From positions 2,108,001 through 2,172,000 of the forward strand of contig NZ_AP022616.1 in assembly GCF_010731115.1 (NCBI RefSeq): a DNA stretch of 64,000 nucleotides. The letters are read 5' to 3'. This DNA comes from Mycolicibacterium phocaicum (GTDB lineage: Bacteria; Actinomycetota; Actinomycetes; Mycobacteriales; Mycobacteriaceae). Under the pieces are notes generated by a model. That model was not told the DNA's origin. It did no database searches and saw only the letters and a list, made by a program, of their open reading frames with translations. A program made the translations under genes and the position numbers. Positions 41,072 to 49,764 of the stretch are shown here, piece after piece (within the stretch, counting starts at the first letter, position 1; each line of letters begins with the position of its first letter).

Positions 41072-42682
41072 CTGCAGGATGCCTTCGATGTTCCGCTCGG
41101 CGAGCGCGGTGATGGTCATGAACGGGTTGCAGCCGAGGTGTCCGGGCATCAGTGACGCATCGTTGACGAACAGGTTGCGGTGACCGTTCACCCGCCCGAA
41201 CGCGTCGGTGGCCTTGCCCCGCACGCATCCGCCCAGGGGATGAACCGTGTTGGGCGCGAACACTTTTCCACTGAACAGGTCGTTGCGGTAGTCGACCTTG
41301 TTGGCCTTCAGGATCTTGTCGAACACCAGCCTCGCCCTGGCTTCGTTGTTGGCGGCGAAGGCGTCGGTCCACTGGATCGTCGCGGTGTCGGACTGGCGGT
41401 CGTAGGTGATGTCGGCCCGGTCACCGGTGTCGACCATGACGTAATACCCGAGCAGATACGTCTCCACCGGCAGCGGCATGGAGAACATGCTGGCGTACAC
41501 CGGATTGTCCGGGTCGTCGCGGCCGTCGATGTTGATCATGCCCATCAGCGATTGCGTGGTGCCGGCCGGATCGCTCTTGGCCAGGTTGTGCCCGACCATC
41601 AGGTCACCGTTGTTGCCGTAGCCCTTGCCGATCTGATCGTTGAGCCGGGCCAGGTCACCGGTCTCCCGCGCCTTCAGTAGCAGCTTGGTCGTGCCGAGCA
41701 CACCGGCCGCCAGATACAGCTGGTCACAACCGAATTCGGTCTTGGACAGCTCTTTGCCCCAGCGGTCGATCTCGCGGGTGGACACCACGAACTCACCCGA
41801 CCGTTCCTGGCGGATCGAGATGACCTCGGTCAGCGGGCGTAGCGTGACGTGGCCCGTCTTGAGCGCGTCGGCGATGTAGGTCTGGTCGACGCTGCCGAAC
41901 CGGCCGTAGTTGTTGCCGAACTGCTGCTCGAACGCCAGCGACGATTGCGGCACCTGGCCGGCCGCCTCCTTCACCAGATAGTCGAACGAGTAGGAGCTGC
42001 CGTTGTAGTCGACCTTGTAGCCGGCCGCCGCCGCGTACTTGCGGCCGGCGCGCGCGTACTGGAAGCAGGGTGTCTGCTCGAACCAGGCCATGTCGCGATA
42101 ACTGATCTTCAGCGACGACTTGGCGCGTTCGACATAGGTGCGCAGGAACTCGTCGGCGCCGATGTCGGGGAACGCCTTGGCGACCTGCCGCTGCGTCGGG
42201 ATGGCCGCGATGCCCGCGTTGATCATCGAGCCGCCGCCGACGGCCAGGCCCCGGAAGACGTCGTGGGCGCCGTGTTTCACCTTCTGGCAGATGCCGGCCT
42301 GGATCGGCTGAGGCGACGGCGCGTGCTCTGCGACCTGCTCGACAGTGAAGCCGCCGAAGGAGGTGACCAGACTCGGCGGAATCTTGGTGAACCAGCCCGC
42401 GCGGGTATCGGCGGGCAGCATCTTGGAGAACCGCTTGCCGTCGTCGTCGGGTTTGTCCCAGAGCCGGCCCTGTTCGATGACCAATGTCTCGACACCGGCC
42501 TGTCCCAGCCGCAGCGCGGAGACTCCCCCGCCGTAGCCGCTACCGATCACGATGGCCGAGAAATGCTTCCGAGCCTCGGTACGGTCGCGGGATCTTTCGA
42601 CGAGCGCCCCGATACCCGCCGCGCCCGCGACGCCCACCACCGCCGCACCGCCGAGGAACTGGCGCCGGCTGATCGGGCTCAT
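41060..42682 (-). CDS. Tat-exported GMC oxidoreductase, cholesterol-oxidase-like
   Basis: 540 residues from the ATG at 42682, which gives a twin-arginine signal SRRQFLGGAAVVGVAGAAG. FAD-binding motif IVIGSGYGGGVSALRLGQAG follows at ~40-60, then GLAVGGGSMINAG. The C-terminal NTVHPLGGCVRG (His) and LGCNPFMTITALAERN (Asn) match the catalytic His and Asn of Streptomyces class I cholesterol oxidase. It probably oxidises a 3-beta-hydroxysterol at the cell surface, reducing O2 to H2O2. It differs from Mtb ChoD, which lacks a Tat signal. Substrate is inferred, another sterol or alcohol is possible. Confidence 0.85.
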   Translation of the reverse strand: MSPISRRQFLGGAAVVGVAGAAGIGALVERSRDRTEARKHFSAIVIGSGYGGGVSALRLGQAGVETLVIEQGRLWDKPDDDGKRFSKMLPADTRAGWFTKIPPSLVTSFGGFTVEQVAEHAPSPQPIQAGICQKVKHGAHDVFRGLAVGGGSMINAGIAAIPTQRQVAKAFPDIGADEFLRTYVERAKSSLKISYRDMAWFEQTPCFQYARAGRKYAAAAGYKVDYNGSSYSFDYLVKEAAGQVPQSSLAFEQQFGNNYGRFGSVDQTYIADALKTGHVTLRPLTEVISIRQERSGEFVVSTREIDRWGKELSKTEFGCDQLYLAAGVLGTTKLLLKARETGDLARLNDQIGKGYGNNGDLMVGHNLAKSDPAGTTQSLMGMINIDGRDDPDNPVYASMFSMPLPVETYLLGYYVMVDTGDRADITYDRQSDTATIQWTDAFAANNEARARLVFDKILKANKVDYRNDLFSGKVFAPNTVHPLGGCVRGKATDAFGRVNGHRNLFVNDASLMPGHLGCNPFMTITALAERNIEGILQGRT

Positions 42683-43142
42683 CGGTGACCTGCCGCGGCC
42701 GCGCCCCAGCACCGGATGTGTCGATGCCGGCCGTGCATCACTGCCAAGATCGTCCTTCCGCCTTACCGTCCAGCTATCCCGAAGCCAGTCGCCTGCCGGC
42801 CTCCGAATAACGGATTCATCTCAAAAATTACACGATGCTGCGGAGTTTCCGCCGCTGTGCGGGATCCGACTGCGACCGCGTCGTCCGACCCGCACGACGC
42901 CCGGTATGTCGTACATCACCCATATCCGTGTATGGCACTCTACCTGCAAGTTTGATGGCAACGGCGCCGAACCGTCGACAGCTGCCCGACAGCGGGGACC
43001 GAGGTCGGGCAACAGTCGCGAATACCCCCGCGCGCTGACGACTCAAACAATTTGCTGGATAACGATGAGAAAACGGACAGGAAGTGGCTCTGGCTACCGA
43101 CTTGTATTTGCGCAAACGGCCGAATGCGGGTACGAATACGGG
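42683..43142. other. gene-less stretch between the oxidase and alkB copy 2
   Basis: Divergent intergenic region, A/T-rich for this genome, with no protein-like frame. It should contain promoters for both genes. No clear operator was identified. Confidence 0.5.
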
Positions 43143-44363
43143 GTGTTGTCGGCATTGCGCGCGGGCCAGGAGGCATCGCAACCTCACGCGCCCGAGGCAC
43201 CGGACACCCCCGCCACCAAGTCGAAATGGCGCGATCCCAAACGCTACGTGTGGCTGCTGGGCCCCATCACCCCCGGAATGGTCGGCCTGTCGTGGCTGCT
43301 GGTCTGGCTCACCGGCGTCGACGCGTTCTGGTGGACCGGGTCGCTGCTGACGTTCGGGCTCGTCCCCCTGCTCGACCACATCGTCGGCCCCGAGGCCGAG
43401 AAGGCTCCCGGCGATCTCCGCAGTCTGGAAGACGACCCGTTCTACCGGATCGCCACGCATCTCTTCCTGCCGGCCCAGTATCTGTCGCTGATCTTCGCCT
43501 GCTGGCTGTGGGCCGGCGGCGGCTGGGTGACCATGTCGTTGGCCGACAAACTCGGCCTCATGGCCGCGGTCGGAACGGTCGGCGGGATCGCCATCAACGC
43601 CGCCCACGAACTGGGCCACAAGCGCGGCATGTCCGAGCGCCGGCTCTCCAAGATCGCCCTGGCGCAGACCTGCTACGGCCACTTTTTCGTCGAGCACAAC
43701 CGCGGCCACCACGTGCGGGTCGCGACGCCGGAGGATCCGGCCAGTTCGCGTCTCGGCGAGAGTCTGTACGCCTTCATCGGCCGGTCTGTCCTCGGCAGCC
43801 TGCGGTCGGCCTGGAAGCTGGAATGCGACCGCCTGGCCCGCGTGCACAAGTCCAAGTGGTCGCTGCACAACGAGGTCCTCAACGCCTGGCTGCTCAGCGT
43901 CATCCTGTTCATCGTCCTGGCGGTGTGGTTCGGACCCGTTGTCGTGCCGTGGCTGTTCGGCCAGGCCGTGATCGGCATCTTCCTGCTGGAGACCGTCAAC
44001 TACCTCGAGCACTACGGCCTGCGGCGGCAGAAAATGCCCAACGGCCGGTACGAGCGGGTGCGCGCCGGTCACAGCTGGAACAGCAACACCGTCATCGCCA
44101 ACGTCTTCCTGTTCCACCTGCAGCGGCACTCCGATCACCACGCCAACCCGATGCGCCGCTACCAGGCGCTGTGCCATGCCGACGAGGCGCCGCAGCTGCC
44201 CGGCGGTTACGGCACCATGCTGCTGCTGGCCATCTGCCCGCCGTTGTGGCGCCGGGTGATGGACCCCCGCGTGCTGGCGCACTACGACGGCGACATCAGC
44301 CGCACCGCGCTGCAACCCGGCTACGAAGCCCGGCTGCGCAAGCGCTACCCCGCCGCGCGCTGA
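43143..44363 (+). CDS. AlkB-like integral-membrane hydroxylase (copy 2)
   Basis: 406 residues from the GTG at 43143. The upstream in-frame ATG (43065) is rejected because the 78 bp between use rare A-rich codons and the paralogue at 25156 has an N-terminus of similar length. Histidine boxes: HELGHKRG, EHNRGHHVRV and LQRHSDHHAN, the classical AlkB pattern, with HSWNSN between. Strong similarity to copy 1 throughout (WRDPKRYxWLL, FLPxQYLxLxF, PWLFGQAxIGIFLLE). No rubredoxin gene follows. It is divergent from the cholesterol-oxidase-like gene, which suggests a role in sterol or hydrocarbon catabolism. Confidence 0.88.
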   Translation: MLSALRAGQEASQPHAPEAPDTPATKSKWRDPKRYVWLLGPITPGMVGLSWLLVWLTGVDAFWWTGSLLTFGLVPLLDHIVGPEAEKAPGDLRSLEDDPFYRIATHLFLPAQYLSLIFACWLWAGGGWVTMSLADKLGLMAAVGTVGGIAINAAHELGHKRGMSERRLSKIALAQTCYGHFFVEHNRGHHVRVATPEDPASSRLGESLYAFIGRSVLGSLRSAWKLECDRLARVHKSKWSLHNEVLNAWLLSVILFIVLAVWFGPVVVPWLFGQAVIGIFLLETVNYLEHYGLRRQKMPNGRYERVRAGHSWNSNTVIANVFLFHLQRHSDHHANPMRRYQALCHADEAPQLPGGYGTMLLLAICPPLWRRVMDPRVLAHYDGDISRTALQPGYEARLRKRYPAAR

Positions 44364-44428
44364 ACCACGCCGCTCCTGCTGCCCGGCACATTCGCGCGCG
44401 TGGGCGACGCCCGCAGTCCCAGGTCGAC

Positions 44429-44480
44429 CGCACCCGGATAGCACTCTGCCGGGTGCGAACCAGTGGTCCGCACCCGGCAG
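44429..44480. terminator. alternative hairpins after alkB copy 2
   Basis: CTGCCGGGTGCG (44446-44457) can pair perfectly with CGCACCCGGCAG (44469-44480), or its core with CGCACCCGG at 44429-44437 upstream. The three-arm arrangement separates the convergent ends of alkB and the DUF5130 gene. Confidence 0.65.
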
Positions 44481-44492
44481 GGTGAACGAAAA

Positions 44493-44969
44493 TCAGGCGG
44501 GTGAGACGCCGGCACTCAGCACGCGGACCGCGCTGATCAGGCCGTCCATCAGGTTGCCCTGCTTGAACGACGCCGCCGCCGCGGAAACTCCCAGCGGAGC
44601 GGCCTCTTCGATACCGCGACCGCGGACCTCGGCGCCGTAGACGACCTCGATGGCCTTCTGGTTCGGCGAGACGGCCAGCAGCACCGCGTTGTTCGGCGTC
44701 GGCACGGTGGCCAGCACCTCACGCGCGGTGGCGGCGGTGTCCGCGCCCAGGTCGCCGATGTAGACGGCGAAGCGGGCGCCGGCGGCGCGCGAGCCGTACT
44801 TCAGGGCGTCGTCGAGGAACACCAGGTCCTTGACCGGGAACGGGTAGTGCACCGACAGCTCACCGGGTTCGGTGACGCCGGAGATGCGGCCGCTGTACGT
44901 GACGGCGTAGCCGTACGGCAGGTTGGCCGGATCGATGTTTGCGACCTCGGTCTGGCTACCACTTGCCAC
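44493..44969 (-). CDS. DUF5130/Rv2468c-type protein linked to cytochrome aa3 oxidase
   Basis: 158 residues from the GTG at 44969, which has GGGAGG 8 bp upstream; a GTG at 44978 is the alternative. The segments [51 protein letters not shown] and [19 protein letters not shown] resemble TPM-like/DUF5130 proteins. No signal peptide. From memory, its M. smegmatis counterpart is among the extra subunits found in the complex III2-IV2 supercomplex together with the neighbouring small membrane protein; I am not certain of the subunit letter. It overlaps the next gene upstream. Confidence 0.7.
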   Translation of the reverse strand: MASGSQTEVANIDPANLPYGYAVTYSGRISGVTEPGELSVHYPFPVKDLVFLDDALKYGSRAAGARFAVYIGDLGADTAATAREVLATVPTPNNAVLLAVSPNQKAIEVVYGAEVRGRGIEEAAPLGVSAAAASFKQGNLMDGLISAVRVLSAGVSPA

Positions 44970-45186
44970 TTGCGCCACCTCCCACAGTCAGGTGCGAGTC
45001 ATGGCCACCGTGGCCGTGATCCGCCGGTTCCTCGGCCGCCCACAGGATCGGCGCGTGGGTCCACTTGTCGGTCATCTTGTAGGTGTCCGGGTGCGGGCTC
45101 TTGCGCAGCAGGAACAGCGCGCCAAGCACCAGCAGCAGCGCCAGCGGCACCCCACCGAGCAGCGAATGAGTAAGTGCAATGCTCAC
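44956..45186 (-). CDS. small membrane subunit associated with cytochrome aa3 oxidase (CtaJ-like)
   Basis: 76 residues from the GTG at 45186. One membrane helix ([21 protein letters not shown], ~8-28) is followed by a short outer tail [23 protein letters not shown] and a His/Gly-rich end. The KxPHPxTYxLTDxWTHxPILW signature is conserved next to the DUF5130 gene in mycobacteria; in M. smegmatis the pair was described as accessory subunits of cytochrome c oxidase. The name CtaI or CtaJ is uncertain. Its 3' end overlaps the DUF5130 gene by 14 bp. Confidence 0.7.
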   Translation of the reverse strand: MSIALTHSLLGGVPLALLLVLGALFLLRKSPHPDTYKMTDKWTHAPILWAAEEPADHGHGGHDSHLTVGGGASGKW

Positions 45187-45249
45187 GCGCAAACCGTATC
45201 AGTACGCACACCGCTCACGCTGGGGACAGGGGCAATCCGCGCGTGAATG

Positions 45250-45900
45250 TCAGGCGGCGCCTTCGCCGAGGTACCGCACCCAGGCCGGATCGAGCTCTTT
45301 GACCGCCGAAAGCAGCCGCCAGTGCTGGCCTTTCGGCGGCAGCGGCACCGCGTGCAGCGTCCAGCCGAGTTCGGTCAGCAGCCGGTCGGCCTTGCGGTGG
45401 TTGCACGGACCACACGCCGCGACGCAGTTCTCCCAGGAGTGCTCGCCACCGCGGCTGCGCGGCACGACGTGGTCGACGGTGTCGGCCTTCCCACCGCAGT
45501 ACGCGCAGCGGAACCGGTCCCGGTGCATCAACGCGGCCCGAGTCATGGGAATGCGGGCCCGATATGGGACCCGCACATAACTACGCAGCCGGATGACCGA
45601 CGGGACGGCGACCGCGCGGGTCGCCGAGTGTATGACGGGACCGGACGGATCGTCGTGCACCACATCGGCTTTGCCGCACAGCACCATGATCACAGCGCGA
45701 CGCATGGGCAGGGCCGTCAACGGTTCGTAGGTCGAATTCAGCAGCAGGACGCGGCGACGGCCCCAGAGTGAGCCGACAGCTCCCTCTGCGGGACTCGATT
45801 CGACTGCGTGCAGGGGTGATGACAGTGCCGGGCTCGACACAGGCGAGCCCGCCGCGGCGCCGTGAAGTCTGTGGCCGCGGACCTTCCTCCGTTGCGACAT
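45250..45900 (-). CDS. HNH endonuclease (Rv2469c type)
   Basis: 216 residues from the ATG at 45900. The N-terminal ~45 residues are basic and disordered. VLLLNSTYEPLTALPMRRAVIMVLCGKADVV is characteristic of this actinobacterial/cyanobacterial HNH group. The HNH motif is CAYCGGKADTVDHVVPRSRGGEHSWENCVAACGPCNHRKADR, with two zinc-binding CxxC pairs and the catalytic DHVVPRSRGG. Likely chromosomally encoded DNA-processing enzyme; target unknown. Conserved position between Rv2468c and glbO. Confidence 0.88.
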   Translation of the reverse strand: MSQRRKVRGHRLHGAAAGSPVSSPALSSPLHAVESSPAEGAVGSLWGRRRVLLLNSTYEPLTALPMRRAVIMVLCGKADVVHDDPSGPVIHSATRAVAVPSVIRLRSYVRVPYRARIPMTRAALMHRDRFRCAYCGGKADTVDHVVPRSRGGEHSWENCVAACGPCNHRKADRLLTELGWTLHAVPLPPKGQHWRLLSAVKELDPAWVRYLGEGAA

Positions 45901-46032
45901 ACGTCCTCCGTGTTGACAGTTCACCACGGATCGGCAGCCAACGCACGAGAATTCCGGCGTGTTAGCTGGACCATCGGATGAACTTCACGTGACGACTCCC
46001 GCCCGGAACGCACCGTCGCGTCCTCGTGGACA

Positions 46033-46437
46033 ATGGCGACCGTGACAGAGGCGCAACAGTCGTTCTACGACGAAGTCGGCGGAGCGGAGACCTTCGGGCT
46101 CCTGGTGTCGCGGTTCTACCAACAGGTCCGCGACGACGAGATCCTGCGCCCGCTGTATCCGGAGGACGACCTCGACGGCGCCGAGCACCGGCTGCGGATG
46201 TTCCTCGAGCAGTACTGGGGCGGTCCCCGGACCTACGGCCAGGAACGCGGCCATCCCCGGCTGCGGATGCGGCACGCCCCGTTCCGCATCGGTTTCCTCG
46301 AGCGCGACGCGTGGCTGCGGTGCATGCACAGCGCGCTCGCGTCGATCGGCCCCGAGACCATCGACGACGCACACCGGCAGGCGCTGCTCGACTACTTCGA
46401 CATGGCCGCCCAGCACATGGTCAACTCGGCGTTCTGA
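46033..46437 (+). CDS. glbO: group II truncated hemoglobin
   Basis: 134 residues, group II truncated globin (trHbO). Conserved features: [18 protein letters not shown], the distal Tyr/Trp region with [27 protein letters not shown] containing the proximal His in LRMRHAPF, and WLRCM with the conserved Trp (G8). GlbO binds O2 and is proposed to feed it to the respiratory chain or detoxify NO/peroxide. The ATG at 46033 may be one of two; Mtb GlbO starts 5 codons later. It shares one base with the aglA start. Confidence 0.96.
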   Translation: MATVTEAQQSFYDEVGGAETFGLLVSRFYQQVRDDEILRPLYPEDDLDGAEHRLRMFLEQYWGGPRTYGQERGHPRLRMRHAPFRIGFLERDAWLRCMHSALASIGPETIDDAHRQALLDYFDMAAQHMVNSAF

Positions 46438-48005
46438 TGACAGATCCGCGGTGGTGGTCACGCGCGGTCTTCTATCAGCTCTACCCGCGCTCGTTCGCCG
46501 ACAGCGACGGTGACGGCGTCGGCGATCTCGACGGCGTCACGGCGCACCTGGACCATCTGCGCGCGCTCGGCGTCGACGCGCTGTGGCTCAACCCGGTGAT
46601 GGTCTCCCCCATGGTCGATCACGGGTACGACGTCGCCGACCCGCGGGACGTCGATCCGCTGTTCGGCGGCATGGCGGCGCTCGATCGGTTGATCGCCGCC
46701 GCCGACGCGGCGGGCATCAGGGTCACCATGGACCTGGTCCCGAACCACACCAGCTCGGCGCATCCGTGGTTCCGGGCGGCCCTGGCCGCGGGTGCGGGCA
46801 GCCCCGAACGAGCCCGCTATCTGTTCCGGGACGGACGTGGGCCGGACGGCGCGCTGCCACCCAACAACTGGACGTCGGTATTCGGCGGGCCCGCGTGGAC
46901 CCGGATCACCGAACCCGATGGCGGGCCCGGCCAGTGGTACCTCCACCTGTTCGATGCCGCCCAGCCCGACCTGAATTGGGACAACCCGGAGATCGCCGCG
47001 GATCTGGAACGGACACTGCGGTTCTGGCTGGACCGCGGCGTCGCCGGATTCCGGATCGACGTGGCGCACGGGATGGCGAAACCGGCCGACCTGCCCGACA
47101 TGGCCGACCCTGAAGGCGTCATGCTGGCCACGCGAGTCGACGACCCGCGGTTCAACAACGACGGTGTGCACGCCATTCACCGCGGCATCCGGACGGTGCT
47201 CGACGACTATCCCGAGGCCGCCACCGTCGGCGAGGTCTGGGTGTTCGACAACGAGGATTTCGCGAAGTACCTCCGCCCCGACGAGCTGCACCTGGGCTTC
47301 AATTTCCGTTTGGTGCGAGCCGATTTCACCGCGCCCGCCGTTCGCGAGGCGATCGAGAATTCCCTGGCGGCGGCCGCACTGGCCGATTCACCACCCACCT
47401 GGACGTTGTCCAACCATGACGTCGAACGCGAGGTCAGTCGTTACGGCGATGGCGCACAGGGACTTTCACGCGCCCGGGCGATGGCGCTGGTGATGCTGGC
47501 ACTGCCGGGGGCGGTGTTCGTCTACAACGGCGAGGAACTCGGACTGCCCAACGTCGAGCTGCCCGACGACGTCCTGCAGGACCCCGTCTGGGAGCGGTCC
47601 GGCCACACCGAACGGGGCCGCGACGGCTGCCGGGTGCCACTGCCCTGGTCCGGCGACGCCGCGCCGTACGGGTTCTCGTCGACCGCGCAGACCTGGCTTC
47701 CCATGCCCGGCGGCTGGGGGCCGTTGACCGTCGCCGCACAGTCCGCGGACCCGGAGTCGACCCTGTCGCTATTCCGGCACGCCATCGAATTACGCCGGGG
47801 CCGAACCGTTTTGGGCCGTTCGGTGCAGTGGCTACCGACCGCGCCAGGGCTGCTGGCATTCCAGTGCGAGGACGGGCTCGTCTGCCTGCTCAACGCGAGC
47901 AGTACGACGGTCGATGTACCCGCCGGCCGGGTGGTGCTCGCCAGTGGGCCACTGCCCGACAGGCGAATGCCACCCGACACGGCCCTCTGGCTGACTTACG
48001 ATTAA
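46437..48005 (+). CDS. aglA: alpha-glucosidase, GH13
   Basis: 522 residues. The ATG at 46437 overlaps the glbO stop by 1 bp; the longer in-frame extension is a glbO shadow. GH13 regions: I DLVPNHT, II GFRIDVAHG (nucleophile Asp), III VGEVW (acid Glu) and IV TLSNHD. AVFYQLYPRSFADSDGDGVGDLDG is the typical N-terminus of oligo-1,6/alpha-1,4-glucosidases. It hydrolyses alpha-glucosides such as maltose or trehalose-derived oligosaccharides. Rv2471 (aglA) is the syntenic homologue. Confidence 0.94.
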   Translation: MTDPRWWSRAVFYQLYPRSFADSDGDGVGDLDGVTAHLDHLRALGVDALWLNPVMVSPMVDHGYDVADPRDVDPLFGGMAALDRLIAAADAAGIRVTMDLVPNHTSSAHPWFRAALAAGAGSPERARYLFRDGRGPDGALPPNNWTSVFGGPAWTRITEPDGGPGQWYLHLFDAAQPDLNWDNPEIAADLERTLRFWLDRGVAGFRIDVAHGMAKPADLPDMADPEGVMLATRVDDPRFNNDGVHAIHRGIRTVLDDYPEAATVGEVWVFDNEDFAKYLRPDELHLGFNFRLVRADFTAPAVREAIENSLAAAALADSPPTWTLSNHDVEREVSRYGDGAQGLSRARAMALVMLALPGAVFVYNGEELGLPNVELPDDVLQDPVWERSGHTERGRDGCRVPLPWSGDAAPYGFSSTAQTWLPMPGGWGPLTVAAQSADPESTLSLFRHAIELRRGRTVLGRSVQWLPTAPGLLAFQCEDGLVCLLNASSTTVDVPAGRVVLASGPLPDRRMPPDTALWLTYD

Positions 48006-48008
48006 CCC

Positions 48009-48716
48009 ATGCCCGTGGATGCCACCCGTGTCGCGGTGCGGATGTCCGCACCCACGGGTGACGCGCGGGCCGACCGCTGGCGGGCGCACCGCGCGACGGT
48101 CAAGGCCGACCTGATCGAGGCGACGCTGCGGGCGATCGACGAATACGGGCCCGACCTGTCGATCGACGACGTCGTGAAGACCGCCGGCGTGCCGCGGCCG
48201 AAGTTGTATCGGTTCTTCACCGACAAGGAGACCCTGTTCGCCGCGGTCGGTGAGCGCATGCAGGAGCTGATCGTGCAGCGCGTCATGCCGTGCTTCCACG
48301 TCACGGCGACGGCGCTGGAGCTCGTGAGTTCTGCGCTCACCGGCTACGTCGAGCTGGTGGCCGAGCGGCCCAATCTCTTCCGGTTCGTCGTCGGTTCGCA
48401 CTTCAGCGACGACCATTCCCGGACCAAGCTGCTCGACAACGGTCGTAACCTTTCCACCGCGATGACCGAAGTCCTCGCGGCCATGGTGCGCGCCCACGGC
48501 GGCGACGCCGATCACCTCGAATACACGGCGGACGCGATCCTCGGCGCCGTGGCGCTCGGCGTCCTGCGCTGGCTCAATGAGCCGACGATCGACAAAGACG
48601 AACTCATCGCACAGTTGACCCCGGCGATCTGGGGCGCGGTGTCGGCGGCGGCCGCCGCCCGCGGCGTCGTCATCGCGCCCGATGAGCAGATGGCGTTGTT
48701 CGGCACCGCCGACTGA
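48009..48716 (+). CDS. TetR-family transcriptional regulator
   Basis: 235 residues. HTH in residues ~28-75: VKADLIEATLRAIDEYGPDLSIDDVVKTAGVPRPKLYRFFTDKETLFAAV. The ligand domain is typical of a mycobacterial TetR group. It starts 3 bp after aglA and reads toward the PF10118-BVMO-SDR operon, 142 bp upstream of that operon, which makes it the likely local regulator. Two candidate sites are in the gap: TGCGC-AATG-GCGCA (48775-48788) and TACTAG repeated 15 bp apart (48808-48828). Confidence 0.9.
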   Translation: MPVDATRVAVRMSAPTGDARADRWRAHRATVKADLIEATLRAIDEYGPDLSIDDVVKTAGVPRPKLYRFFTDKETLFAAVGERMQELIVQRVMPCFHVTATALELVSSALTGYVELVAERPNLFRFVVGSHFSDDHSRTKLLDNGRNLSTAMTEVLAAMVRAHGGDADHLEYTADAILGAVALGVLRWLNEPTIDKDELIAQLTPAIWGAVSAAAAARGVVIAPDEQMALFGTAD

Positions 48717-48774
48717 ACCGTCGGTCCTTCTGAACCGCACCGGCCGCTCAAAAAACGTCATTATCCAAAACCCT

Positions 48775-48828
48775 TGCGCAATGGCGCATGCCGTCGTAAC
48801 TTCGAACTACTAGAACTCGCGGTACTAG
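48775..48828. promoter_or_regulatory. candidate operators before the PF10118 operon
   Basis: A palindrome TGCGC-N4-GCGCA (48775-48788) and the direct repeat TACTAG (48808-48813, 48823-48828) lie between the TetR gene and the operon at 48859. They are the obvious places for control, but no consensus is known. Confidence 0.3.
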
Positions 48829-48858
48829 TTACTGAATGTTCGAGGAAAGGCGGGCGGC

Positions 48859-49740
48859 ATGGCCGTACGCAGTGAGCAATACACGTCAGCGCGGACCTCC
48901 CGGGCGGTCTACCCCCGGACCCGGCGAATCCGCTTCCGCTTCAACGAAGAAGCCGGCCGAAAGTACTTCGTCGCCGGCGACATGGTGTTCAGCCACTTCG
49001 TCGCCGGTCTGTCGGGGGCATTCCCGCCCGGCGAAGAAGGCTTCATCCGATCGGTCCGCCGATTCGCCGACCGGATCACCGATCCCGAACTCAAGAAACG
49101 GGTCGCCGGCTTCATCGGCCAGGAGTCGATGCACGGACAGGAACATCGGCACCTCAACGAGAAGCTGATCGCGATGGGCTACCCCATCGCGTGGTGGGAC
49201 TCAGAATCCTTTAAAGACAAGCGGATTCGGTTCGAAGACCGGTTACCCCCTCATGTGCATCTGGCGCTGACGGCCGCCGCCGAGCACTACACCGCGGTGC
49301 TGGCCGAGCGAGTGCTGTCGAGCGACGAACTGCAATCGATCCCGGCCGATCCCGAGGTGTGGCATCTGCTGAATTGGCATGCGCTGGAAGAACTCGAGCA
49401 CAAGTCCGTCGCCTTCGACGTGTACCGCGCCGTCGGTGGTACCGAGCGCACCCGCATCGCCGTCATGGTGGCAGCGTGCGCTCTGCTTCTGCCGGTGACT
49501 CTTGTTTCCCTCGCCGTCTCGGTCGGGTCCGATCCGGTGGCGCGGCGCCGGCCCGTCCACCTGGCCCGCGAGACGTACGACCTGTTCACCGGGCCGATAT
49601 TCAAGGGCCTGTTACCCGATCTCGCGGTGTACCTGCGCCCCGGATTCCATCCGGACGACGTCGACACCAACGCGCTGGCCCAGCAGTGGCGCGACACCCT
49701 CTTCGGCGCCGACGGCATCCTCGTCGACCATCTCAGATAG
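48859..49740 (+). CDS. PF10118 (predicted metal-dependent hydrolase), copy 1
   Basis: 293 residues, ribosome binding site GAGGAAAGG. The pattern of acidic/His residues is that of a four-helix diiron bundle: PPGEEGFIRSVRR, ExxH in GQESMHGQEHRHLN, AAAEHYTA and ExxH in WHALEELEHKSVAFDVYR. A hydrophobic stretch at ~193-215 (RIAVMVAACALLLPVTLVSLAVSV) could be a membrane or bundle helix. The family is annotated as a metal-dependent hydrolase; the motif set suggests a ferritin-like oxidase instead, which is inference. First gene of a plus-strand operon with a close paralogue, a BVMO and an SDR. Confidence 0.85.
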   Translation: MAVRSEQYTSARTSRAVYPRTRRIRFRFNEEAGRKYFVAGDMVFSHFVAGLSGAFPPGEEGFIRSVRRFADRITDPELKKRVAGFIGQESMHGQEHRHLNEKLIAMGYPIAWWDSESFKDKRIRFEDRLPPHVHLALTAAAEHYTAVLAERVLSSDELQSIPADPEVWHLLNWHALEELEHKSVAFDVYRAVGGTERTRIAVMVAACALLLPVTLVSLAVSVGSDPVARRRPVHLARETYDLFTGPIFKGLLPDLAVYLRPGFHPDDVDTNALAQQWRDTLFGADGILVDHLR

Positions 49741-49764
49741 CCGGCACGACGTAAGGAATCGATC

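Noticed and set aside
42552-43142. A 603-residue AlkB with a fused N-terminal domain
   Set aside because: The first ~197 codons are antisense to the oxidase gene or A/T-rich intergenic sequence without domain features.
46026-46436. Extended N-terminus for aglA
   Set aside because: The extension is the out-of-frame glbO coding sequence; the GH13 domain starts at 46437.
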